NCBI RefSeq assembly: GCF_040493455.1
Contig: NZ_JANFDA010000002.1
Coordinates: forward strand, 620,001-684,000
DNA from: Microcosmobacter sp040493455
GTDB taxonomy: Bacteria > Bacteroidota > Bacteroidia > Flavobacteriales > Flavobacteriaceae
Reading direction: 5' to 3'
Length of the DNA: 64,000 nucleotides
Shown: positions 58,007 through 64,000 of the stretch, piece after piece
Position numbering within the stretch: position 1 is the first letter of the stretch
Layout: every line of letters starts with the position of its first letter
Position numbers and translations under genes: made by a program
The notes under the pieces: model-generated
Databases searched by the model: none
The model's input: only the letters and a program-made list of their open reading frames with translations
What the model was told of the DNA's origin: nothing

Positions 58007-58696
58007 CTAATTAATTTTAGGGTCAATAGCGATACTTGGACTCATTGTACTTGACATAAAGATGCTCTTCATGTAAGTACCTTTAGCAGCAGTAGGCTTT
58101 AACTTCATAAGTGTAGAAAGTAATTCTTCTGCATTTCCAACTAGTTTTTCAGCACTAAATGATGCTTTTCCTATTGGTGCATGAACAATTCCTGTCTTAT
58201 CAACTTTAAAGTCAATTTTACCAGCTTTTACTTCGCTAACAGCTTTAGCTACATCCATTGTAACTGTACCAGTCTTAGGGTTTGGCATTAAACCTCTTGG
58301 TCCTAATACTCTACCTAATGGTCCTAATTTACCCATTACACTTGGCATAGTGATGATAACATCAACATCTGTCCAACCGTCTTTTATCTTCTGTAGGTAT
58401 TCATCTAAACCTACATAATCAGCACCAGCTTCTTTAGCCTCAGCTTCCTTATCTGGAGTCACTAATGCTAAAACCTTCATGTCTTTACCAGTACCATGAG
58501 GTAAAGAAACAACACCACGTACCATTTGATTTGCTTTACGAGGATCTACTCCTAAACGTACAGCTAAATCAACAGATGCATCAAACTTTGTGTATGTGAT
58601 TTCTTTTAGTAAAGCTGAAGCTTCTTCTAAAGAGTAAAGCTTGTTTCTATCAACTTTAGCTCTTGCTTCTTTTTGCTTTTTTGTTAATCTTGCCAT
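58007..58696 (-). CDS. rplA: 50S ribosomal protein L1 (uL1)
   Basis: 229 aa from the ATG at 58696-58694 (MARLTKKQKEARAKVDRNKLY); nine codons further upstream are open but would overlap rplK. Typical elements: FDASVDLAVRLGVDPRKANQMVRGVVSLPHGTGK and GRVLGPRGLMPNPKTGTVT. It binds the L1 stalk of 23S rRNA. Confidence 0.98.
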   Translation of the reverse strand: MARLTKKQKEARAKVDRNKLYSLEEASALLKEITYTKFDASVDLAVRLGVDPRKANQMVRGVVSLPHGTGKDMKVLALVTPDKEAEAKEAGADYVGLDEYLQKIKDGWTDVDVIITMPSVMGKLGPLGRVLGPRGLMPNPKTGTVTMDVAKAVSEVKAGKIDFKVDKTGIVHAPIGKASFSAEKLVGNAEELLSTLMKLKPTAAKGTYMKSIFMSSTMSPSIAIDPKIN

Positions 58697-58706
58697 TTCA
58701 AAAAAT

Positions 58707-59147
58707 TTAGTTTGGAGCTTCACCTCCTTTAACAGTGATACCCATAGACCTTGCTGTACCAGCTACCATTTTCATAGCAGATTCGATTGTAAATGCATTT
58801 AAATCTTGCATTTTGTCTTCAGCAATTGTCTTCACTTGATCCCAAGTTACTTTTGCAACTTTTCTACGGTTCGGTTCACCGGATCCTTTTTTTACTTTGG
58901 CCGCTTCTAATAATTGTACTGCAGCTGGAGGAGTTTTGATTACAAATTCAAAAGATTTGTCTTTGTAAACAGAAATCACTACTGGTAAAACTTTACCAGG
59001 TTTATCTTGGGTTCTAGCATTAAACTGCTTACAGAACTCCATGATATTGACTCCAGCAGCACCTAAAGCGGGTCCAACCGGTGGCGATGGATTCGCAGCA
59101 CCTCCCCGAACTTGTAACTTAACTACTTTGTCTAGTTCTTTTGCCAT
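58707..59147 (-). CDS. rplK: 50S ribosomal protein L11 (uL11)
   Basis: 146 aa. KLQVRGGAANPSPPVGPALGAAGVNIMEFCKQFNARTQD at the start (the PSPPVGPALG motif) and the C-terminal rRNA-binding domain with GSGEPNRRKVAKVTWDQVKTIAEDKM. Binds the GTPase-associated centre of 23S rRNA. It follows nusG by 71 bases. Confidence 0.98.
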   Translation of the reverse strand: MAKELDKVVKLQVRGGAANPSPPVGPALGAAGVNIMEFCKQFNARTQDKPGKVLPVVISVYKDKSFEFVIKTPPAAVQLLEAAKVKKGSGEPNRRKVAKVTWDQVKTIAEDKMQDLNAFTIESAMKMVAGTARSMGITVKGGEAPN

Positions 59148-59218
59148 TTTAAAAAATTTAGTTGGTAGTTGTTTTCAATTGGAAGCAAAAACCTCTACCC
59201 ATCTATCTGTAACAATTA

Positions 59219-59776
59219 TTAAATTTTCTCTACTTGCATGTAGCTTAATTCTAATGGTGTTTTTCTTCCGAAAATTTTCACCATTACTTCAAGCTTACGT
59301 TTTTCTTCGTTAATGTTTTCAATAGTTCCATCAAATCCATTGAATGGTCCATCGATAACTTTAACAGTCTCTCCTAATGTGTAAGGAATGTTAACATTAG
59401 CATCTGCTTCTACAGCCAATTCATCTACTTTACCTAACATTCTATTTACTTCAGCTTGTCTTAAAGGAACAGGATCTCCTCCTTTTGTTTCTCCTAAGAA
59501 TCCGATCACATTAGTAATAGACTTTATAATATGTGGAATTTCTCCACTTAAGTTCGCTTGGATCATAATATAACCAGGGAAGTAAACACGCTCCTTGTTT
59601 ATTTTTTTTCCGTTACGAATTTGAATTACTTTTTCAGTAGGAACTAATACTTGGTCAACATAATCTTGTAGACCTAATCTTGAAATTTCATTCTCGATAT
59701 AGGTTTTGATTTTGTTTTCCTGACCACTTACAGCTCTAACAACATACCATTTTTTATTTCCGTTTCCTTCAGACAT
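59219..59776 (-). CDS. nusG: Transcription elongation/antitermination factor NusG
   Basis: 185 aa. NGN domain KKWYVVRAVSGQENKIKTYIENEI ... VYFPGYIMIQANL, linker, and KOW domain with GETVKVIDGPFNGFDGTIENINEEKRKLEVMVKIFGRKTPLELSYMQVEKI. It binds RNA polymerase and couples it to ribosome or Rho. Preceded at 17 bases by secE. Confidence 0.98.
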   Translation of the reverse strand: MSEGNGNKKWYVVRAVSGQENKIKTYIENEISRLGLQDYVDQVLVPTEKVIQIRNGKKINKERVYFPGYIMIQANLSGEIPHIIKSITNVIGFLGETKGGDPVPLRQAEVNRMLGKVDELAVEADANVNIPYTLGETVKVIDGPFNGFDGTIENINEEKRKLEVMVKIFGRKTPLELSYMQVEKI

Positions 59777-59793
59777 TAATCTCTTTGTTTTAA

Positions 59794-59979
59794 TTAACCT
59801 ATCCAGTTAAAATATGCCTTCACTACTTTACTAAAAACAGTATCAACACCCCAAATAGCTAGTGAAAAAATAATTGAGAATACAGCAACTAAAACCGTAA
59901 GTCTTTGTGCTTCTGCCCAAGTTGGCCAAGTCACATGATTCTTTAATTCGTCGAATGATTCTTTAATATATGTTAACAT
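59794..59979 (-). CDS. secE: Preprotein translocase subunit SecE
   Basis: 61 aa, the short single-helix form. MLTYIKESFDELKNHVTWPTWAEAQRLTV carries the conserved amphipathic start with the VTWPTWAEA motif, followed by one membrane helix (LVAVFSIIFSLAIWGVDTVF). Part of the SecYEG channel. tRNA-Trp lies 22 bases upstream on the same strand. Confidence 0.97.
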   Translation of the reverse strand: MLTYIKESFDELKNHVTWPTWAEAQRLTVLVAVFSIIFSLAIWGVDTVFSKVVKAYFNWIG

Positions 59980-60001
59980 ATCTAGCTATAAATTTAATTT
60001 G

Positions 60002-60074
60002 CACGGGTTGAGAGACTCGAACTCCCGACACCTGGTTTTGGAGACCAGTGCTCTACCAACTGAGCTAAACCCGT
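60002..60074 (-). tRNA. tRNA-Trp (anticodon CCA)
   Basis: 73 bases; acceptor ACGGGTT/AACCCGT with discriminator G, anticodon stem around CTCCAAA, T-arm TTCGAGT. No CCA tail encoded. It stands between tuf and secE in the operon, as in many bacteria. Confidence 0.97.
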
Positions 60075-60137
60075 AAATACAAGTCAAGGTATTCCGTTTT
60101 GGAATACCTTAACTTAATATGTTGGTTAAACTATTGT

Positions 60138-61325
60138 TTAGTCTAAAATCTCAGTTACCTGACCAGCTCCAACTGTTCTACCACCTTCACGGATTGCGAA
60201 ACGTAAACCTACGTTCATTGCAATTGGCTGAATTAATTCAACCTCGATAGTTAAGTTATCACCAGGCATTACCATCTCAACTCCTGAAGGTAAAGCAATG
60301 TTACCTGTTACGTCAGTTGTACGTACGTAGAACTGTGGACGATAGTTGTTATGGAAAGGTGTGTGACGACCACCTTCTTCTTTCTTAAGGATATAAACCT
60401 CAGCTTTGAATTTTTTGTGTGGCGTTACAGAACCAGGCTTAACGATTACCATACCTCTAGAGATATCAGATTTCTCAATACCTCTTAATAGGATACCTAC
60501 GTTATCACCAGCTTCACCTCTATCTAATATTTTACGGAACATTTCAACTCCAGTAATAGTAGATGTTAATTTCTCAGCACCCATACCGATAATCTCTACA
60601 GGATCTCCAGTGTTAGCTACACCAGTTTCAATACGACCAGTTGCAACAGTACCACGACCTGTAATAGAGAATACATCTTCGATAGGCATTAAGAAGTCTT
60701 TATCAACATCACGCTTTGGTAACTCAATCCAAGTATCAACAGCTTCCATTAATTCCATAACTGTATCAACCCATTTTTGCTCACCATTTAAAGCTCCTAA
60801 TGCAGAACCAGCGATAACAGGACCATTATCTCCATCGTACTCGTAGAACGATAATAAGTCTCTGATTTCCATTTCTACTAATTCTAATAATTCTTCGTCA
60901 TCAACCATATCCACTTTGTTCATGAATACAACGATACGAGGAATACCTACCTGACGTCCTAAAAGGATGTGCTCACGAGTTTGTGGCATAGGTCCGTCTG
61001 TAGCAGCAACAACTAAAATAGCACCATCCATCTGAGCAGCACCAGTTACCATGTTCTTTACGTAATCCGCGTGACCTGGACAGTCAACGTGAGCATAGTG
61101 ACGATTTGCTGTTTGATACTCAACATGAGATGTATTAATTGTAATACCTCTTTCTTTCTCTTCAGGAGCATTATCGATTTGATCGAAATCTCTCTTTTCA
61201 GATAAACCAGCATTTGCCAATACAGATGTAATAGCAGCAGTTAAAGTTGTCTTACCGTGATCTACGTGTCCAATAGTACCTATGTTAAGGTGCGGTTTCG
61301 AACGATCAAAAGTTTCCTTTGCCAT
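60138..61325 (-). CDS. tuf: Elongation factor Tu
   Basis: 395 aa. GTPase motifs GHVDHGKT (19-26), DCPGHADY and NKVDM; aminoacyl-tRNA-binding domains 2 and 3 with TGRGTVATGRIE and the closing REGGRTVGAGQVTEIL. It delivers aminoacyl-tRNA to the ribosome. It is encoded between tRNA-Thr(GGT) and tRNA-Trp. The His in GHADY and residues around the kirromycin site are intact. Confidence 0.99.
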   Translation of the reverse strand: MAKETFDRSKPHLNIGTIGHVDHGKTTLTAAITSVLANAGLSEKRDFDQIDNAPEEKERGITINTSHVEYQTANRHYAHVDCPGHADYVKNMVTGAAQMDGAILVVAATDGPMPQTREHILLGRQVGIPRIVVFMNKVDMVDDEELLELVEMEIRDLLSFYEYDGDNGPVIAGSALGALNGEQKWVDTVMELMEAVDTWIELPKRDVDKDFLMPIEDVFSITGRGTVATGRIETGVANTGDPVEIIGMGAEKLTSTITGVEMFRKILDRGEAGDNVGILLRGIEKSDISRGMVIVKPGSVTPHKKFKAEVYILKKEEGGRHTPFHNNYRPQFYVRTTDVTGNIALPSGVEMVMPGDNLTIEVELIQPIAMNVGLRFAIREGGRTVGAGQVTEILD

Positions 61326-61380
61326 TTTTAAATTATTTAATCTTATTTAATATTAGTGTTCAATTATATACTTAAAACAG

Positions 61381-61452
61381 AGCCAATGACGGGATTTGAA
61401 CCCGTGACCTCTTCCTTACCAAGGAAACGCTCTACCCCTGAGCTACACCGGC
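61381..61452 (-). tRNA. tRNA-Thr (anticodon GGT)
   Basis: 72 bases; acceptor GCCGGTG with CATTGGC (two G-T pairs), anticodon loop TTGGTAA, T-loop TTCAAAT, discriminator T. It lies just before tuf in transcription order, the position of thrT in E. coli. Confidence 0.96.
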
Positions 61453-61507
61453 TTATGGGTATGGGTTCAAATTTTATAGCATAACTATAAAAGTCAAAGA
61501 CCTTTAG

Positions 61508-61580
61508 AGCGGGAGACCGGGTTCGAACCGGCGACATTCAGCTTGGAAGGCTGACGCTCTACCAACTGAGCTACTCCCGC
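61508..61580 (-). tRNA. tRNA-Gly (anticodon TCC)
   Basis: 73 bases; acceptor GCGGGAG with a matching 3' strand, anticodon loop CTTCCAA, T-loop TTCGAAC. Part of the Thr-Tyr-Gly-Thr tRNA cluster before tuf. Confidence 0.96.
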
Positions 61581-61669
61581 ATTTAATTTAAAACTCCAAT
61601 TTTTCAAATTTTCAAATTCCAAAAAAGTGGATTTTGGTATTTAATGTTTGAAATTTTAAATTTTATTAG

Positions 61670-61752
61670 TGGGGAGAGCAGGATTCGAACCTGCGAAGTT
61701 AAAAAACAACAGATTTACAGTCTGTCCTCGTTGGCCGCTTGAGTATCTCCCC
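61670..61752 (-). tRNA. tRNA-Tyr (anticodon GTA)
   Basis: 83 bases with a long variable arm, as expected for tRNA-Tyr; anticodon loop CTGTAAA, T-loop TTCGAAT, acceptor GGGGAGA. Second tRNA of the cluster. Confidence 0.96.
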
Positions 61753-61787
61753 AACATTAATTTTTTCAAGTTTTATAAGAACTTAGA

Positions 61788-61860
61788 GCCGATAGAGGGA
61801 CTCGAACCCACGACCTGCTGATTACAAATCAGCTGCTCTAGCCAGCTGAGCTATATCGGC
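61788..61860 (-). tRNA. tRNA-Thr (anticodon TGT), cluster copy
   Basis: 73 bases, identical in every position to the orphan copy at 43761-43833. It is the first gene of the tRNA-tuf-secE-ribosomal protein-rpoBC transcription unit. Confidence 0.97.
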
Positions 61861-61888
61861 TTTTTTGCTTACTTTTTTTCAATAAAAA

Positions 61889-61910
61889 AGTCCGCTATTT
61901 CTAACGGACT
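61889..61910 (-). terminator. Terminator of hpf
   Basis: Stem AGTCCG / CGGACT; on the minus strand it is followed by TTTTTTATTG. It lies directly after hpf and overlaps the expected start of the tRNA operon transcript. Confidence 0.7.
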
Positions 61911-61911
61911 G

Positions 61912-61940
61912 CAAATGTAGAGATTTATTTTTGTATTCAA
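61912..61940 (-). promoter_or_regulatory. Promoter of the tRNA-tuf-rpoBC unit
   Basis: On the minus strand TTG (61940-61938), an 18-base spacer, then TACATTTG (61919-61912), a perfect TAnnTTTG. It sits between hpf and the first tRNA and touches the hpf terminator. Confidence 0.75.
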
Positions 61941-61961
61941 AACATTTTTTGAAAAATTTTC

Positions 61962-62264
61962 TCAAAGATGAGCTCTAAGTTTTTGTTTGCGTTTTTTTAG
62001 CTGTCTTTCTAATGATGAAGCAGCCATATCTGCTCCTTCTTCGAAGGTCTTACATTGTTTTTTTACTATAAAACTGTCTCCTGGAACACTAACTCTTGCT
62101 TCTACAATTTTGTTCTCTTTGTCACTAGTATTCACCACTTTTAAATACACATCAGATTTTATTACTTTGTCATAAAATAATTCTAACTTATCCATTCGTT
62201 TTTGGATAAAGTCTATCAACTTTCTATCTGCCGTGAAGTTGACCGATTGTGTGTTTACTTTCAT
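61962..62264 (-). CDS. hpf: Ribosome hibernation promoting factor (HPF/YfiA type)
   Basis: 100 aa, the short form. MKVNTQSVNFTADRKLIDFIQKRMDKLELFYDKVIKSDVYLKV and ARVSVPGDSFIVKKQCKTFEEGADMAASSLERQLKKRKQKL match the beta-alpha-beta ribosome-binding fold. It inhibits translation and pairs ribosomes in stationary phase. It follows xerC by 30 bases and is probably cotranscribed with it. Confidence 0.92.
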   Translation of the reverse strand: MKVNTQSVNFTADRKLIDFIQKRMDKLELFYDKVIKSDVYLKVVNTSDKENKIVEARVSVPGDSFIVKKQCKTFEEGADMAASSLERQLKKRKQKLRAHL

Positions 62265-62294
62265 ACTTCTTTTTTTTCTGGTTAGACATTAGGT

Positions 62295-63182
62295 TTAATT
62301 ACTTCTTGGGTGTGCATTTTCATACACTTTTTTCAACTCAGCTATACTGTTGTGAGTATATATCTGAGTTGCAGCCAAGCTCGAGTGCCCAAGAAGCTCT
62401 TTGACTGCATTAAGGTTAGCACCTTCGTTCAATAAATGGGTCGCAAAAGAATGTCTGAGTATGTGCGGACTTCTTTTTAGCTTGGAAGATGCTATACTAA
62501 AATACGAATTTATAACTCGGTAAACAAGTGTTTCGTATACTTTAAATCCTTTTTCTGTTAGAAATAAATAGTCTTTATCTTCTATATTTTCTAATGTATT
62601 TCTAACTTCTAAATAGCTATTAATTGTACTTATAACAGATTCTACCAACGGTATATAGCGTTCTTTGTTTCGCTTCCCTAAAACTTTTAAGGTTTTTCCG
62701 TGAATATCAATATCGGTTATTTTTATTTCGATCAACTCTATTCGTCTTATTCCGGTAGCATAAAATAGTTCTACAATGAGTTTATTTCGAACGCTTACAA
62801 AATCATCGCCCTCTGCCAATTGGTCTAAAACATCTTGAACTTCTTTTTCTGAAAATGGAACTTGAAGTTTTTTACTAGTTTTTAACGCCTTATGACCAAC
62901 TAAAGGATTAGCTGAAATTGTTTTCGTCTTCAGTAAAAATTTATAGTATGTATTTAGTGAGGATACTTTTCTGTTTATTGTTCTATTGGTAAGACCATTG
63001 TCCACTAATTGAACAATCCAACTCCTTATTTGCGAATAATTGACCTTCTCTATATTCTTTTGATCAAAGTTTTCTGAATTAAATTCTCTGAACCCATTTA
63101 AATCTGTTAAGTAAGCCTGAACAGTTAAGGTTGAATATTTTTTTTCGAGAAGTAAATAATCCGAAAACGATTTAAAAGGCAT
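62295..63182 (-). CDS. xerC: Tyrosine recombinase XerC-like
   Basis: 295 aa. N-terminal SAM-like core-binding domain (YLLLEKKYSTLTVQAYLTDLNGF), catalytic domain with Arg146 (TGIRRIEL), Lys170 (GKRNKERYIPL), His240 and Arg243 (PHILRHSFATHLL), His266 (LGHSSLAATQIYTH) and Tyr275. Resolves chromosome dimers at dif with XerD. The clustering with hpf and rpsU is typical of chromosomal xerC rather than of a phage integrase; I see no att site or mobile cargo. Confidence 0.9.
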   Translation of the reverse strand: MPFKSFSDYLLLEKKYSTLTVQAYLTDLNGFREFNSENFDQKNIEKVNYSQIRSWIVQLVDNGLTNRTINRKVSSLNTYYKFLLKTKTISANPLVGHKALKTSKKLQVPFSEKEVQDVLDQLAEGDDFVSVRNKLIVELFYATGIRRIELIEIKITDIDIHGKTLKVLGKRNKERYIPLVESVISTINSYLEVRNTLENIEDKDYLFLTEKGFKVYETLVYRVINSYFSIASSKLKRSPHILRHSFATHLLNEGANLNAVKELLGHSSLAATQIYTHNSIAELKKVYENAHPRSN

Positions 63183-63246
63183 ACTTAGGAATTGGTGAAT
63201 ATTAAAGATACTAAATTTATCCTTATTCCAACCACAAAGTATAAAA

Positions 63247-63270
63247 AAAATCCTACAAATGTAGGATTTT
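63247..63270 (-). terminator. Terminator of rpsU
   Basis: 10-bp perfect stem AAAATCCTAC / GTAGGATTTT; on the minus strand it continues in T-rich sequence. It lies between rpsU and xerC. Confidence 0.8.
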
Positions 63271-63294
63271 GATTTTTCTATTGAATACCAAAGA

Positions 63295-63489
63295 TTAAAC
63301 TTCTTCTTGATCTCTTAATCTCTGAATATATTGTGCTTTTTGTACTTCAGCTCTACGCTTAACAGAAGGCTTAGTAAACTGCTTACGAGTTTGTAATGCA
63401 CGCTTAGTACCAGTCTTGTCAAACTTTCTTTTGAAACGCTTTAGCGCTCTGTCTATATTCTCTCCTTCTTTTATTGGGATTATTAACAT
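63295..63489 (-). CDS. rpsU: 30S ribosomal protein S21 (bS21)
   Basis: 64 aa. MLIIPIKEGENIDRALKRFKRKFDKTGTKRALQTRKQFTKPSVKRRAEVQKAQYIQRLR is typical of bS21 with its Arg/Lys-rich end. It starts with MLIIPIKEGE, as in the Bacteroidota form. Its terminator follows within 30 bases. Confidence 0.96.
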   Translation of the reverse strand: MLIIPIKEGENIDRALKRFKRKFDKTGTKRALQTRKQFTKPSVKRRAEVQKAQYIQRLRDQEEV

Positions 63490-63569
63490 AGTCTCTTAAC
63501 CTCCTCTCTTTTAAAATCGGGTGCAAATATAAAAAGGATTTTAGATTTTAAAAACAAAAAAATAAATAT

Positions 63570-64000
63570 TTAGTCCTTAAACAAACTTGCTCGCTTGGAT
63601 AAATCTTGAATTAGTTGCTCTTCCTCTTCACTTTCTAGAAGAATATTGTAGTTTCTCCAGAAGACTTTATCGTAAGGTTTTGGTGAGAAGATATCTGGAT
63701 CCCAGTTTGAAGTATTTAATTGTTCCTTTACAGATTCTCTATCTAATATAATCTCAGTAAACAGGATTTCCTGAATGGTATAATAGTAGCGCTCTTCTTT
63801 ATTATATCGCTCTTCTTCTTCTTTGCTAATCTTAGTATCCGACTTCAGTCCTACATTAACCAATTTTGGGGTTTCGTAATAGATGTAGTTGGGATACATC
63901 TTATCTTCATACTCAATGTAAGTAACTATTAGCTTATGGTTTACTTGTGTACCAAAAAGGCGCTTACTCCTACTCTTCTGTGCTGCTGAAGCTGCAATTA
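63570..64000 (-). CDS. C-terminal part of a large envelope protein
   Basis: The minus-strand frame stays open to the right edge of the window, so the upstream part is missing. The 143 or so residues seen include VNHKLIVTYIEYEDKMYPNYIYYETPK, then EEEERYNKEERYYYTIQEILFTEIILDRESV and the end PYDKVFWRNYNILLESEEEEQLIQDLSKRASLFKD. This ending resembles C-termini of flavobacterial carboxypeptidase-like-regulatory-domain outer-membrane proteins as I remember them. Soluble or surface portion; function unknown. Confidence 0.55.
   Translation of the reverse strand, partial: IAASAAQKSRSKRLFGTQVNHKLIVTYIEYEDKMYPNYIYYETPKLVNVGLKSDTKISKEEEERYNKEERYYYTIQEILFTEIILDRESVKEQLNTSNWDPDIFSPKPYDKVFWRNYNILLESEEEEQLIQDLSKRASLFKD

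Noticed and set aside
60406..60846. 146-codon plus-strand frame inside tuf
   Set aside because: Antisense shadow of EF-Tu with no family resemblance.
62295..63182. XerC-like gene as an integrase of a mobile element
   Set aside because: It is flanked by hpf and rpsU, has no direct-repeat att sites nearby and no cargo; chromosomal XerC fits better.
1..64000. CRISPR array, rRNA operon, insertion sequence or prophage
   Set aside because: No evenly spaced direct repeats, rRNA, transposase or structural phage gene was seen anywhere in the window.

Overview
The window is a continuous, gene-dense, AT-rich stretch of a chromosome from a member of the Bacteroidota, almost certainly a (probably marine) Flavobacteriaceae species. 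The reasons are: promoters with the Bacteroidota -7 element TAnnTTTG and little sign of Shine-Dalgarno sites; family markers such as paired type II and type III glutamine synthetases, DUF5777, DUF6249, DUF4197 and DUF1648 proteins, a BlaI/M56 pair with TonB-plug-like repeats, and OmpA with the PAxYTT repeats; and the conserved tRNA-tuf-secE-rpoBC block. I see no rRNA operon, CRISPR array, insertion sequence or prophage.

Layout. 1-7.0 kb: an OmpA-family 3' end, a secreted thioredoxin, small secreted proteins, two sister 65-74 aa proteins, a cytoplasmic metal/cobalamin-receptor-like protein, pyrF, a four-helix-bundle (IVP-type) gene wedged between pyrF and prfA, and prfA. 7.3-16.3 kb: the most distinctive accessory region. 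A Crp/Fnr regulator stands next to a leftward envelope operon (two lipoproteins, a CxxCH lipoprotein, YceI, an OB-fold protein, a DUF5777 barrel) and a rightward block (two-TM proteins, an ATPase-less ABC-type membrane protein, a Rieske oxygenase and its reductase). Three FNR-type palindromes lie at exactly the same distance from their -7 boxes, so the block looks like one regulon. 16.3-23.2 kb: purM, a beta-barrel, a 46-aa exported peptide, the divergent glutamine synthetases and a Ca/Na antiporter. 23.3-31.9 kb: BlaI/M56 with a double operator; a five-gene SPFH operon ending in a ribbon-helix-helix protein; a sigma-54-type promoter driving an orphan small RNA; alpha/beta hydrolase; another orphan RNA; AlkB; a VanX-like dipeptidase.

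31.6-36.8 kb carries two ECF sigma factor loci with apparent autoregulatory promoters; the first shares an identical promoter architecture with the divergent DUF6249 gene. 36.8-48.6 kb is mostly housekeeping: WYL regulator, VOC protein, htpG, a KAS III, a DUF819 transporter-like protein, tRNA-Thr, manA, queD, idi, prfC, a YjdI-type iron-sulfur protein and DUF3467. 48.7-61.9 kb, read leftwards, is tRNA-Thr(TGT)-Tyr-Gly-Thr(GGT)-tuf-tRNA-Trp-secE-nusG-rplK-rplA-rplJ-rplL-rpoB-rpoC. 61.9-64 kb holds hpf, xerC, rpsU and the 3' end of a large, probably outer-membrane protein.

The best candidates for undescribed biology are the FNR-box/Rieske/two-TM regulon, the sigma-54 small RNA (which shares a 22-nt near-identical segment with the leader region of the 46-aa peptide gene), the recurring GTTGGTTA-plus-hairpin elements, and the matched divergent ECF promoters. 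All functional statements rest on reading the sequence and on recalled family knowledge; no database search was run.
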